DNA from: Plumapathes pennacea
Taxonomy: Eukaryota; Cnidaria; Anthozoa; Antipatharia; Myriopathidae
Length of the DNA stretch: 64,000 bases
Direction: 5' to 3'
Assembly (NCBI GenBank): GCA_964036295.1
Contig: OZ038470.1
Coordinates: forward strand, 13,707,578 to 13,771,577
Under the pieces are notes generated by a model that was not told the DNA's origin, made no database searches, and saw only the letters and a program-made list of their open reading frames with translations. Each line of letters opens with the position of its first letter. The stretch's first letter is position 1. The translations under genes were made by a program, and so were the position numbers. Positions 11,890-28,774 of this stretch are shown in pieces.

Positions 11890-12720
11890 TTTGGGGGAAA
11901 CTTGAATTACTTTATTAGGGGTCGGTTTGCCCAGATATTAAATATTCAACTGCGCTCACATTTACGTGCGTCTTTACAATTTGCCGGGAAGCTTTTGAGC
12001 CGAAAATGGCCAGATGCTAAGATGGGAAATTAGATAAAAAGAGAAGTCAAAAATAGGGACCAGAATAAGAAAAGAAAAGAAACCTTAAAATAATTAACTG
12101 ACGTTATTTTGAGACGTTCCAAACCGCCGTATTATTGACTTTAATTAATTAATTATAGATGGGGCGCAACACAAGAGGGATTAATTCCTTATAACTGACG
12201 TCATTGCTATGACGTCAAAGGAATTAATATGTTTAATCAGCTTACTAAATCATTTTGATGCCACACCCTGCGATTATAATCACTCTTGATGTGTGAATAT
12301 GCATGGAGGCTGAGCTAAAGATAGCCGAAAGTTAAAATTCTGAAGAAGACTGTTTGTTTTTCTACCCCTTAACAATTGCGGAAAACACCGACCGCAACTG
12401 CTTGAAAGCCGAAAGTCGGTAAAATGCTCGTTGTTTGCTATCAATAAATTTGCCCAGAGCCATCTTTTCCTATATTCGCACAAAGGAAAGTTATAATAAG
12501 AACTTGTTTTGCCGAGGAAATGCACGCGGATCAGTTGAATGTGAATCAGTTCCGAAAGCAGAAGTTGTTTGCTCTACAGTTTTGTCCTTCAAGTAGTTTC
12601 TCTGCATTGTCTGATTTGCGTCACTTGTCATGATTTCTCCAATCCCATGCGATTGAAAACATGGTGGATATCAGTCATTTGTGGGCGTTAAACATCCATT
12701 TTCCGGAGAAAGTTTCAAAG
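11890..12720. other. Intergenic region between peptide genes 3 and 4
   Basis: No gene recognised. Contains a short inverted motif TGACGTCATTGC / ATGACGTCA near 12195-12216. An antisense C-G-R-C string occurs here, but it lacks a signal peptide and splice sites (see rejected items). Confidence 0.5.
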
Positions 12721-13597
12721 TAGTTATATAAAGCATACTAACCGAAAGCGAGTTCATTACCTCGATAAATTCAGAAAGGGTGTTTGTCAAGTACAATCTG
12801 TACTATCATTTAATTTGCAAGTGAGTCCTTTAAAATGTCATTGTTGGGAGTTTGACCACAAACAGTTCAAATAAAGAACGATTTATTCTTACTTTTCAAC
12901 CCCGGGAAAGGCAGGCGGCTGTGTAATGAAGTTTAAGCTTATAGTAAACTGCTGGTCAAACCAGTAATTCAGTGAGATTCTAATTGGAATTACTCTGAAC
13001 ATTCGTTAGTGAAACCTCAGTACAACTCAAATGAAAGCTTTCTACGAGTGCACGATGTTCAGTGTTATTTCGGAAACTTTCCCATTTCCCAACTCTGGTG
13101 GAACACGGAAGTGGAAGGAGCTAGTTGCAGCAAACCACAGCCATATTTTAAGTACTATTCAAACGTACAAAGCTGAAATTAAAATGTAAATGCAAATTCG
13201 AACAACTTTCAACTGGTAACAAAACTCAAAACGCATAATATAATATCATATCTAAAAACAGGTCTGAGAGGGAAAGCGGTAATAAATTCAAATACTCAAT
13301 GGAGCCGCAGGTACCCACGAAAGCCTCTTGAGACCTTACCATAAATTGCGGCCGTTAAATAGAAGAAACACCGCCTGCTAAGTTTAGTTCATTCAACAGG
13401 AAATTGCGTTTAGACATCGCCATCTTTAAAGGGAACTTAACGCGGACTACAAACATTGTAATGAGATTGGCATTGGAAATTCTCAATAAAAAAGACTAGC
13501 AAATAACCCAAACTTCACATGTGTATGGCAGCAGCCAGTAGTCACTTGCGCAGAGTTTTGAAAGAGCCCGCTGAGTACTAGCTACCTATCGCCAAGG

Positions 13598-14270
13598 ATG
13601 AACCATTTGAAGCCGTCAATCTTGATTGTGTTTGCTTTACTTTTCTCCGAAATCGTACTCTGTTACATGATCAACGCTGAAGAACCGGACACGAGTCGCC
13701 AGGTTCTTCGAAAACGCGCTGACAGACCGCCCTGCGGCTACGGCCGCTGCTGGAATAGACGAAGACGTAGACGACAGACAAAGGGTAAGTTCTCAGCTCG
13801 AGCTAATGTATAGGTTACAATGAATTTCAGTTTGGAAAATTTCTTTGAAGTTCTATATGTAATGTTTCGAATCAAGTGATAAACTGCAGTGATGCCAACA
13901 ACAAGTTTTGTTAGGTTGAATTAATGAGTGCACGTGCATTTTATTCAATTCAAAACGTTTTAGAGGCCAATCCCCTCACTTGCCTTTCTCCTTCCTTTTG
14001 GGGCGGGCGAAGGGGGTACTTTTAAATTAAGGACACTTTATTTGTAGTAACTGAGTTGTCGTTGTCATAATCCCACAGCAGCTTTGCTGTAATTTTACAC
14101 TATAAATAAATGATGCTATTCTTGTATTTATTATTAATTAAAAGTCCTTGTCGGTTATACTCGTTTAACTTAATTTGTATCATAAAAACTGACTAATTTA
14201 TTACTTTTTTTCAGACCCTTCAGGCCAACATCTTTTTTCTAAAGGATTCTTCACAACTAATAAGTTTTGA
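13598..14270 (+). CDS. Secreted short-cysteine-loop peptide precursor 4 (two exons)
   Basis: Coding exons 13598-13784 and 14215-14270, total 80 residues. The signal peptide covers about residues 7-22. The spacer ends LRKR, a good processing site, followed at once by ADRPPCGYGRCWN and a run of six Arg. The loop carries Tyr where its paralogues have Phe. Unlike genes 2 and 3, the intron must be in phase 1 (donor AAGG|GTAAGT, acceptor TTTTTTTCAG). The second exon (starting within DPSGQHLF) lacks the F-E-D motif, so it may be diverged or replaced. A poly(A)-like ATTAAA is at 14357-14362. A TATA box at 12725-12733 and a donor-like GCAA|GTGAGT at 12822 suggest a spliced leader exon. Confidence 0.7.
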
Positions 14271-15084
14271 TGAGATGAACAGCATGGGCTGGTCCACTTG
14301 CTGCTTGGAATAGATTACAAAAATCAAGAAGAAAATAACAAATGTAAAACGACTGAATTAAAACACGTTTATTTGTCAACCCACAGACCTGATCAGCGTT
14401 CACAACACGTTACAATATTACACCATTTAGAATGGTTTACCTGACCCAGTCCTCCACGTACCCTTCTTACCTAGCAGATTCAGAAACGTCCACGTCTTTA
14501 TCACTTTGTCTTGTCTTCGTCATTCTTGCCTTTAATACGTAACACGTTCTTTTTGGATAACTGCATGCTATTCAATTTATCGAGAGGAGAATTTTCTTGT
14601 TGCTACTGATCGCTTATCCTCATCCTGACAAGTTAGGAGAGTCTGGACGCGCAACATAACCTTTTCCCTCCCAAGAGTGATCAACTTCCATTTCAGTTCG
14701 CCAACTATAGTAACTAAGGCTGGTAAAACACTTTCAATCAACCAGAATTCAAAGCAATTTGCACGGTATACATGATTTTACTTTGAAGAACAGCTGACCA
14801 ATCGGCAGCCGTGCAATAAATCTGTAATTGATTTGCCGCCGTTGAAAGAGCTGCAGTTATCGAGCGGTTCATTTTAATAGCACGCATGGACGTTTTTTAA
14901 ACAAGGCGCCAATCTCACTGCAAAGCCGCGGACGTAAGAATTGCACCGAGATCGCAACAATGTATGCCCCCATGTGAGCCCCTAGCTTCTGTTGTACCCA
15001 GCTGTACCTCATCAATTCAAAAACGTGATAATAGGGTTATAAGACACCTTGCTTTTTGGCGTGATGAGTTATTAATTTTCGTCA

Positions 15085-15345
15085 GCCTACCACTACAGGA
15101 TATGATAAATACTTGGGCATCAAGAAAGTGATAAAAACGTTGTAAGGCACCTAGCTGTGCCACTTCCTTGTTTGTTCAACCTTCCACTATAGGATATGTT
15201 AAGTGCTTGGGCATCAAGAACGTGATAAAAGCGCCTTATAAGACACATGCGCCTGACTTTCTTGCTTGCGTGTCCTTTAATGACTGGTGAATTAACTTTC
15301 TTCAACCTCCCACTACAGGACATGATAATTAAATTGGGCATGGCA
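15085..15345. repeat. Three imperfect tandem copies, about 95-125 bp apart
   Basis: CCACTACAGGATATGATAA, CCACTATAGGATATGTTAA and CCACTACAGGACATGATAA occur in order, each followed by a TTGGGCAT box and flanked by similar sequence (GTGATAAAA, AAGGCAC or AAGACAC). Confidence 0.6.
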
Positions 15346-16046
15346 ACTTGACCTTGTATGTTATATGTCTGGTTCACCTTGAGTGAATATAATCTGATAC
15401 TATAACATTTAGTCAGAATATTATGACTCTTTTTTTGTTGCCTGATTTCGCAGTATGCCGTGTACATGCTATGCACCATATTCACGTACATGTACTACAC
15501 TCTAGTTCAGCGAGTTCCCACTGAATAACAAGCTTTATCAGGCCAGCAATGATAGTGGATAAAGAGCCTTCTATCTCAGTAAAAGGCACCGCAGTTATTT
15601 TAATATTACGGCGTTCTATGTTGACAGATTCCCGCAGTCTCTCTCACAGTGAAGGAAATACGCACAGTAAGTCGGTGTGCTACGCGTTTTAAAATGACCT
15701 TTATTCGTGCTCTGGTAAATCACGGGGATCTTTTCTGGGCTCTTCTGACGCGTGGGCGGGCTGTTAATCCGTTTCTGATTTGATGCCCAAAGTGTGCAGT
15801 GCTACTAGACATGTACTTCGAAGTGATTCACTGACACGAAATAGCTTCAGGGCCAACGTTATAAACGTTGCTACTATGCATCCACAGGAAGAGCGGCATA
15901 TAAACGAACCCCTTATGCTCCAATGGACTACAGCGAAGAGACCGCCTTCCTAGCCAACTTACACCACCTCGTCCGGATTTGTTTTTTTTTTTTTTAGCAA
16001 AATCAAGCTTTTTAGTTATCTTTAATCAAACCGTTCCAGTTTCACC

Positions 16047-16323
16047 GGCTAGGGTAAAGATAACGTTTTGCGCGAGTAGAATGTTTATGGCGTGTCAGTA
16101 ACAATCTTATAGTTATTAGCACAGAGAATTGAGACGGATCGGCTAGGGTAAAGATAACGTTTCGCGTGAGTAGAATGTTTATGGCGTGTCAGTAACAACC
16201 TTACAGTTATATTAGCACAGAGAATTGAGTGATCGGCTAGTGTAAAGATAACGTTTTGCGTGAGTAGAATGTTTATGGCGTGTCAGTAACAATCTTAGTT
16301 ATATTAGCACAGAGAATTGAGAC
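16047..16323. repeat. Three tandem copies of a 94-bp unit
   Basis: Units start with GGCTAGGGTAAAGATAACG at 16047, 16141 and 16235 and contain GAATGTTTATGGCGTGTCAG and AGCACAGAGAATTGAG. Differences are few, so the duplication looks recent. Confidence 0.9.
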
Positions 16324-17656
16324 GTCTTAATACTCGAGCTGCAAAATGTAGCTCAACAAAATATGGTGTCACCGGCAAGAAGTGCTATTTTCGGTGTTTC
16401 GGTTGTGGAAGCCATGACTACATGATAAAAGAACACAGATATCGATAACGTATCTATCAACACAGTGCACATAACATCACGCTGTGCAGTTCTAACGTTC
16501 ATTTACGAGAACATAGGTTGAACTCCTGGAGCTTCGCACTCTTGGAAAGTTCAAGTCACTGCGCGCAACACAGTAAACAAGAGTGAATGATCCTTTTGTT
16601 TGTTCTGTATGACAATTGCAGAGTCGGCAATAAGACTGAAATCCATACTTTGATAATGACAGATGATTTAATGTGATTATTTCGGGACTGTATTTTTTGC
16701 TTCTTATCAGCTCAACAAAGCCGTTTCTGATTTTACCAGCTACGCTGCCGCTTCTCGACAGTTATTAGTGACTTGCCGAAATGCGTCTATTTTAGTGAAC
16801 GTGATGGTCCTGTTACACGAGGCGACACGGCCCACATAACTGACCCACGCAAATTAAATTGTGTAATGCGACTAACATGCCACACTCTGTAATGTTTCAG
16901 TGCTGTTCGATGTATTATTTCTACATCAGGAGGAGAATTTCAAGTAAGCTGACTAAGGTCGATGCTTTTTCCTGAACTCGGCTTCACTCTTTGCGGACTG
17001 GAATGGGAAGCTAGGTCTGCCAATGAAAACAGATTTAGCAAGGTCCAATAACAATGTAATGCCCATTTCGCGACTGGGCCGACGTGGGTGTGTATGCAGC
17101 TGATTTCTATAAGGTCGGCCAGCCAACTCAAACGGTGGGTTTCCCTCTACGTGTGGCTATGGAAAACATCTTGATCCGATAGCTGATTGAGTACGAATCT
17201 CAGTTTGATCGTGTTGGGTGAAGAGAACTGAGGGGGGAGGGTGGCAGGACTCCCATACATAAGCGATCCAGATATTTGCCGCCCCTCAGTTAGACGAGCC
17301 TTCACATTTTGGGGGCAGGTCTAAACAGGGTATGGAAAATCGAAAATATTGGTGTGACCCAGCGGATACGTATAGCGCGGCTTCATAATGGGCGCACCGG
17401 ATTACGCATTCAACCCGACGACACCCGGTGTGAAGTGGCTGTATTCCGCAGGGTAGCAAAGAAGAGTCCATCCGATGCTGAAGGGAGACAGGAAATTGAT
17501 AATTGTCTGAGAAATAAGGCCTTTCGAAATAACTGATGCCGGCGAGAGTAGCATATCTTTCAGTTTCGTTTTCATGTTTCAATCATCGTCGACTCACATA
17601 AAAAAAACATGATTAAAACCGTGATTTAAAAACCCCTCTAAAAGCGCACGATTTAC

Positions 17657-17874
17657 CTTCTGGCACGGGTCAGCATGACGTCACAGATTTGATAAGCCTC
17701 TGGCGAATCACCAAACTTGGACTGACAGCTCGTGGAAGTGGGAGTTGCCCAAAACTCGACCTGAGCCGACCTTGCCTGCTGTGGACAATTACGAACGCGT
17801 CGGTGTATGTAGGCGAGTGTTTGACGGTTTACTCTATCAAAATCAATTTTATCAAGAGGACACTCTCGGTCCAC
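17657..17874 (-). CDS. Possible orphan exon, unrecognised
   Basis: On the minus strand an open frame of about 72 codons runs into a good donor (AGAAGG|TAAATC region at 17656). Its composition (CPQQARSAQVEFWATPTS, then SCQSKFGDSPEAYQ) looks protein-like rather than random. No partner exon, signal peptide or start context could be fixed, and the family is not recognised. It may be part of a lineage-specific gene, a decayed gene, or chance. Confidence 0.2.
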
Positions 17875-18143
17875 GCTTTGGCTGCATTTTAAGGCGGCAA
17901 ATCCGATACGCTCTTCCTTTGTTTCCTTAGAAGGTTCGTTTTTCTTCTCGAACCTTGGCGAAGTGCCCGGAACCGATCGGAACGTGTACCTCCCTCTATC
18001 ACGTATTCAGTGTACGATTACACGTCTCGCTTGTCACTCTGCGTTATCCGAATGATATTTAAGGCCGCAATTTGAAGGTCGGAGAGTCATTCATCGACAC
18101 AAGATCCACAGCTACCACATCTCAGGAGAGAACATCGAGCACA

Positions 18144-21100
18144 ATGAAGGACGTCTTGCCTATTTTATTTATTCTCCTTCTGGGAGCTGTGGATTTTTTC
18201 AGTTGTTCAGCCGCAACACTTGGAGGTGAGTCTTCAAACTCATAAATATTTGTAAATTAGACAAAAACTATACTCCATCGCACAACTACTTTAATGTGTG
18301 CTTTTTGTTCCGAGGCTACAGACTGTTATCTAATTTTCGCTTAAACAGTCATCTACCTGTGTACACAAGCAGCAATTTATAGCTTAAAAGTTCAATTAAG
18401 CCACTGGTTATCTCATATTTCAGTTGCACGAAAGGACATAAAACTGGATGTATAGTTTTCGCAGTCTTTTTCTTTTCATAGCTCGTTTGCCATTTCCCCG
18501 TGGCATTTCAGATGTGATTTTAGACAAGATGCTTTGTTCCATACAAACAGCATTCATATGTCCCGCTGCTTACTTGTCTAGACTTTTATTTGTCCTCAGT
18601 AAAAGATACGTAGCGAAAACACTGATGCACGAAATTGTAAGACCCTAACACAAATGCATCGTTTTCTCTCAACAGAACGCAGCGATTTGATCGAAGGAGA
18701 CATTTATATCGGAGACAAAAACACCAGGTCGATTTTGCGCACTTTGAGTCACCGCCGAATTACCAGGAATGCACTGTTGAATCCCCTTCTGCTATGGCCT
18801 AACGCAAAAGTCCCGTATCGGTTCGGGGTAGGACTGAGTAAGTGCGGACTCGCATTTTTTACGTTGTTTTTTTCTGATCTTTTCGTCACATTCATTCCGC
18901 GACATCCATTTCCTTTCAAGCCTGTACAATACGTCACTGTGTAAATCCTCTTCTGGCCTTATTGTTTACTTTGAATATGCAGTATGAAGAGGAATTTGTA
19001 CAAGAAATTTTCATTCTGAGAACCGTGTAACTGGAGGGGCCTTAGTCCTAATCCAATTTGAGTTGTGTTTTCAAATCGCAAAAAAACCGTTCCCGGCCCG
19101 GATTCCCTGGAGGTCCGGTCAGTGTTTTTACCCTGGAAATGTGTAAACCTGAAAGTTGATTGTCAGATTGGTTACAAATTGCTTTCGGGGCCGAGCATGG
19201 TGAGCAAATTAAGGGCCTGCACACAAAGGACTGATGTTGTCAAGAGGCGGCACCAGTGAGTTCATATACCGACTGTGGGATACTCCTATATGCTGTTGTC
19301 TTATCTGGTTCCGTTCCCATCGCAGGTAAGAAGACAAAATATATTTTCAAACAGGCTATCGATGATCTCGAAAAATACACGTGCGTGAGATTCGTGCCAA
19401 GGACGAATGAAGTGGACTATGTCTACATTGTAAGCGACGGAAAAACGTAAGTTGAAGTTGTTGTAAATTCCATGGTAATTTCATTGTCGTCCTTTTTCTG
19501 GTCTTTGCTACTTGCTCTCTTTTTCCTTTTCTCATTTTCATTCTTACCTGTTATTTTTCTCCTTCTCCTCTGCCCTTCTTTTTTATTTTCTATTTTTTAC
19601 TCTTGCCCCAAACATTGATGATAATACAGTCGAACCCCGCACGGCACATGAAAAAAGTTCGAAATAGCGAGGTTTCAAAATAGCCGATAGTAAATGACTG
19701 AAAAATATATCCACAGGGATTCGGCTTGACTTCGAAATAACGGGGATTTCGAATTATCCGAGTTCAAAATAGCGAATTTACTGTATTTATATTTTGCTAC
19801 GATTTCAATCTCTAATCCATTCCTCATGCTCATAAATTTTATGCGTTGATAAGCGAGTTCAATTTCTTGTCTAACCAGTTTGCTTATATCATCTAATGCA
19901 GGTGCTACTCAGCCATTGGTCGAAGCCGAGGAATTCAGCAATTGTCTCTTGGATCTGGATGTGCAGTGAAGGGAATAGCCATTCACGAGCTCATGCACTC
20001 TATTGGATTCTTTCATGAACAGTCCCGCCGTGACAGGGATGATTATGTGACCATCCAATGGAGCAACATCGATAAAAGTAGGTCACTTGACACATATTTA
20101 ACCAATAGGTGATATATATTCAAACTTATCCAGGAATGAAAGGGTTAAATGGCATCCTAGTTTGGCCTAAGCTTCCTTTGAACAACTGGGCAGCAATTTA
20201 CTTCAGTTCAACACAGTACAACATTTGATCAAATTGTGTTTGTCCTTAATTCCTACAGCTCAATATCGGAACTTCCAAAAGTACAAACACGGCCAAGCAG
20301 ACGGACAAGGCCAGAAGTACGATTACTCGTCTCTCATGCACTATCACAAGTACGCGTTCTCTAAAAACCGTCGTGCTACGATCGTCCCTAAACAGTCAGG
20401 TGTTTACATCGGGCAGCGACAAAGACTGAGCAGCATTGACATAAAGAAAATTAACAAGCTGTACAAATGTGGCGCCGAGTCGACGACAATGCAAACAACA
20501 ACAGAAGCAACAACAACAGCCGAACCGACCACGGTAGAAACCACCACTGTGGCACCAACAACGGAAAATGCACCTACTACAAAAGGTACTAATAGCTCGT
20601 TTCTTCCCTAAATCAGATGAGAGTCATAGTCTTCAGAAAGAATGTTGTTTGCTTGGCCGGAAGTTATGTTTTGCTGTTTAGCACACAACCACAGATATTC
20701 TGTCGTCGGAGGTTGGCTGTGACGGCAATGGAGATATAATCAATTGATATCAATGTCATGGAAAATAATGCTTACATTGACGTGTTAGTGACATTGGCGT
20801 CGTTGATAGCGTGCAGGAAATCATGTGACGTCATTTGACGGTGACGGCTGTTAATGACGTAAAAGTATTATCATTGACTTGGTTTTTTATAACAATTATT
20901 TATTTATTTATTTTTTTTTTTTCAGGACAATGCGCCAACCGGCACCGTTACTGTCAATTTTATGCCTTGTTCGGATACTGCAGACACCGAAACTCGTATT
21001 ATAAATTGTTCATGTATCACTACTGCAAGTTGACTTGTGGCTACTGTAAAAAAGGTTAGCACAATACAATTCAATTCTGAAACTCTTATCTGCCAAGTAA

Positions 21101-21154
21101 ATTTGATTATTATAATAAATTATACGTATTGGCTACACAGGTCAGTTCAGTTGA
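18144..21154 (+). CDS. Astacin-family zinc metalloprotease with C-terminal ShKT domain (nematocyst-protein-like)
   Basis: Seven coding exons: 18144-18225, 18676-18837, 19326-19446, 19902-20077, 20259-20585, 20926-21054, 21141-21154. All junctions are GT-AG with matching phases; total 336 residues. A signal peptide (about residues 4-24) leads into a propeptide and the catalytic domain. The zinc site HELMHSIGFFHEQ in exon 4 matches the astacin signature HExxHxxGFxHE, and SLMHYHKYAFS in exon 5 is the Met-turn with its zinc-ligand Tyr nearby. A Thr-rich linker (end of exon 5) joins a six-Cys ShKT domain (exon 6, CANRHRYC to CGYC). Astacins of this layout are known from cnidarian nematocysts and other secretions. 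Here it is predicted to be a secreted, zymogen-activated endopeptidase. A TATA-like TATTTAAG is at 18056. A venom role is inferred only. Confidence 0.88.
19626..19790. mobile_element. MITE in intron 3 of the first astacin gene
   Basis: Starts TACAGTCGAACCCCGC and ends with GCGAATTTACTGTA. Repeated GTTCGAAATAGCG-type strings occur in both halves. TA-bounded ends suggest a Tc1/mariner-derived MITE. Confidence 0.5.
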
Positions 21155-22790
21155 CGTCTGACCGAACCATCACTCGGAACAGATGTGGACTTGTAGAACG
21201 GTGGAGATTGAAGAGCGCGACAAAGGAAGAAAATGAGGAAGAGGGAATATTAGGATTAGGATTGACAAAACAACAATTACTAGAATAATTGTCACAACCC
21301 AATAACGACAAATCGCTCAATGGCAACGCCAACTTAAGTATGATTGAAAAATTAATCTTGTGATATTGCTTTGTGCGTGCAGTGTCGGAGGCTATTTTCA
21401 TATCATACAAAAATGATGGACCTCGAGTATTTTAGTGTTTTGTCAGTCTTCTTGTGAAAGGAAAGTGTATTGAATATGACCAGTAATGACAACCAGCAAG
21501 CGCAACATGACACGAACCATAACTGTACATGAAAAGACGCGTTTTGCATGATTGTGATATGGTCGCTTTTCTTAAAACCTATATAGGTCTTTGGGTAGTT
21601 ATTTATCAGTTTTTAGGGATAATACTAATATACTTATATTTATCATTATATATTTAAGTGAAATACGGTAGTGTAATTGGTTGGTTTTCCTGTTGCGTGT
21701 AAACGGCATCTTATTGGCCGTAAGTCGCTATAATGTTGTTTGATATGCAAAAACACAGCAACTCTGAGTGATCACATACTATAATTGTAAAACAATTTTT
21801 ATTTCTAAATATAAAATGTCACTAGTTTGAAAAAAATCAACGGTAGTTAGTGCTTTTAGAAGAGTATGGCGTTTCGCCGTTGCAGACAAAACTATATGAA
21901 ACCGTACAAAAGTCGAAATTTGCGAAACACGAGTCTTGATGTGTAAACATTAGTCCAGATTTGCAAAACATGAGTCTGAGATGTGTAAACATTAGTCCAG
22001 ATTTGCAAAGCATGAGTCGAGGTGTGTAAAAAATGAGTCAGTCAAGATTTTCAAAACACTAGTCCAGATTTACAAAACACGAGTCCAGCTCAATGGTATA
22101 GGAAATCACCCACGTTTGGCAGCCAGCGCGTCGCCATCTTTTTTTTTTTTTTTTTTTTTTTTGCACAGTTCTCGTACGCATGCATATAAAACAGCGTTAA
22201 ACGTGGTCAGCTTACCTCGACTCACACACCGTGCAAAATTGTCGACTCAAATTTCACTAATCTGGACTCGTGTTTTGCAAATCTCGACTCAATTTTTACA
22301 CACTTCGGCTCGTGTCTTGCAAATCTGGACTAATGTTTACACATCTGGATGGCTTGCACTTTTATCCTTGCACGTTTTGTGTATCTTCATTGAGGCTTAA
22401 TCAAAATACGGATGCTCCTCAGTACATGGCTTTATCAGTTCGTTTGACACTCAGGCAGTCTGATGTGTCACTGCACTGTGTCGTGATAAACACAATCACC
22501 TTCCCTCGCACGTCACACCATACATATATCAATGATCAATTTAACTAACTGCAGACTAAAATTGCCCAGAGACTGACTTATGCATAATCGTAAACCCTTT
22601 CCCTATCAATTTTCTTTCAGTGAACTTTTAAACTGAATTAAGAAAAACGACAAGGCACTAAATAAACCTGACTTGCTGTTCGTCACGTTGTTGGTGCTCG
22701 AATAAAAGCCCAATTTTAAAAGTCCACAAAGCTGAACAAAGTTATTGCACCTAAAGTGATCAGTACATGACTCCACATTGACAGATGATA
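21155..22790. other. Intergenic region between the two astacin genes
   Basis: Includes the 3' flank of the first astacin and a large foldback element (21895-22360). No additional exon recognised. Confidence 0.5.
21895..22360. mobile_element. Foldback element with minisatellite arms
   Basis: The left arm repeats ACATTAGTCCAGATTTGCAA and related strings (GATGTGTAAACATTAG, AAACACGAGTC). The right arm carries the complements (TTTGCAAATCTGGACTAATG, GTTTACACATC). The arms consist of diverged units of about 35-45 bp around a centre with a poly-T run at 22138-22162. Confidence 0.7.
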
Positions 22791-22979
22791 CCGGCGTATA
22801 TACATAGCTGTTTCTCGGCCGGTCCCCGCCATTGTTAGAAGCTGCCTAATAACTATCATTCTGGCAACAAATCCATTGATTTAGGTATTTTATTGGCTCA
22901 GCTTTTCCCTCAGGCTTTCATACATTTCAGATTCAACATCAAACACTATCACAATCATACTGCCCTTTACAGCAGCAAG

Positions 22980-27663
<4,684 letters not shown>

Positions 27664-28315
27664 AGATCTGCCAAAAGGTAAATAAATGCTATAGCAAGAA
27701 ATAAAGCACATACTTCAATACCAATATCAACACCAGAAACAGTGACACCATCACCATCAACACATCACTAACAACACCAGTACAACAGCGACACTAATAT
27801 ATAAAGCTATGCAGCACAACGGAGACCTATAAACTGCATTCAATTGTTTGCACATCAAGTAACAAGAGTAAATACCACCCGCCACAATTAGCTTTGCTAA
27901 ATGCGGGTTAGGTAAAAATTGACATGTAATTATTCAGACCTGAAATAACTTTGAAGTTGAAGTTGAAGTAGATTACCCCGAAGTTTTTTTAACCTGTTAT
28001 TATTTTCCTTTAGGTCGTGATGCCGTGGTTACCACTGAATGCTTATCAGTCTTTGGAAGTTCAACGGAAGAATAAAATATCTAACCAGTAGAAGCATACT
28101 GGATTGTGATTTGATTGACTTGTCATTAAAGAGAGAGTGAGTGTGTGTGATTGTTGGTTGTATTATCGATATCTTCGCCTGATTGTTTGTCACAATAGAC
28201 TCACAGTGGTAAACTGCTAAATTAATTAAGGGCATCGAACTTCCCGGCCAATTAAAACGCCACGACCCCAATAGGCCACTTCCGAGATGCTCGTTATCCC
28301 TGTTTTAAATCGAGG

Positions 28316-28650
28316 CCTGATTTGCATGAGAATATCAAAGCAGCAAGGCAGCTGTAAGCTCGCGAATTTGTAAAAAGTTCTTTTGCGGGAGTGGGTATTT
28401 AATAGAACTGGCTCAAGGTCACATCGTAAAAATTGCTCAATTTTAGGTATGTGGAAGGTCGCATCCATTTCCGCGGGCCTCCACTTTTGCTGAACCGCGT
28501 ATTCGATTTAGTCTCAGTTTTGAAAACCCTCATTTACGAGGCGGTAGAGGGTGAAAATTATAAAACTTGGACGCTCGAAATGGGAGAATTTAAAATTCTT
28601 CACCGAGTCCAAATCTTTGAACCGGAAGGAGACCTTCCGGAGTCGCACTG
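28316..28650. repeat. Dispersed repeat of about 330 bp, copy 1
   Basis: Almost identical to 38484-38790 (shared: ATCAAAGCAGCAAGGCAGCT, GAACTGGCTCAAGG, GAACCGGAAGGAGACCTTCC). A third, reversed partial copy lies at about 42690-42775. It ends in the palindrome CCGGAAGGAGACCTTCCGG. No coding frame is shared between copies. Confidence 0.8.
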
Positions 28651-28774
28651 AAAGGGCAATCAGATAAACACAAACTATGTGAACAACTTTATTCTGTAGT
28701 TAAAATTTCACGGGGCGTGAAACTTTATTCTTGTATAAAATAAACACAGAACAAAAATTTTATAGAATAAAAAC

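Larger units (their letters stand above)
14363..18050. other. Intergenic region between the peptide array and the astacin genes
   Basis: Contains imperfect tandem repeats (about 15085-15345 and 16047-16323), a remnant of the TCTGAAATAGGGTAT repeat (17232-17345) and one possible minus-strand exon (17657-17874). A fragment resembling the TTAA-ended MITE is near 14658-14690. Otherwise nothing recognised. Confidence 0.55.

Noticed and set aside
12280-12525. Minus-strand frame with a C-G-R-C string and basic residues, resembling the peptide family
   Set aside because: Only two residues separate the Cys, there is no signal peptide, no acidic spacer and no donor at the expected place. Most likely chance.
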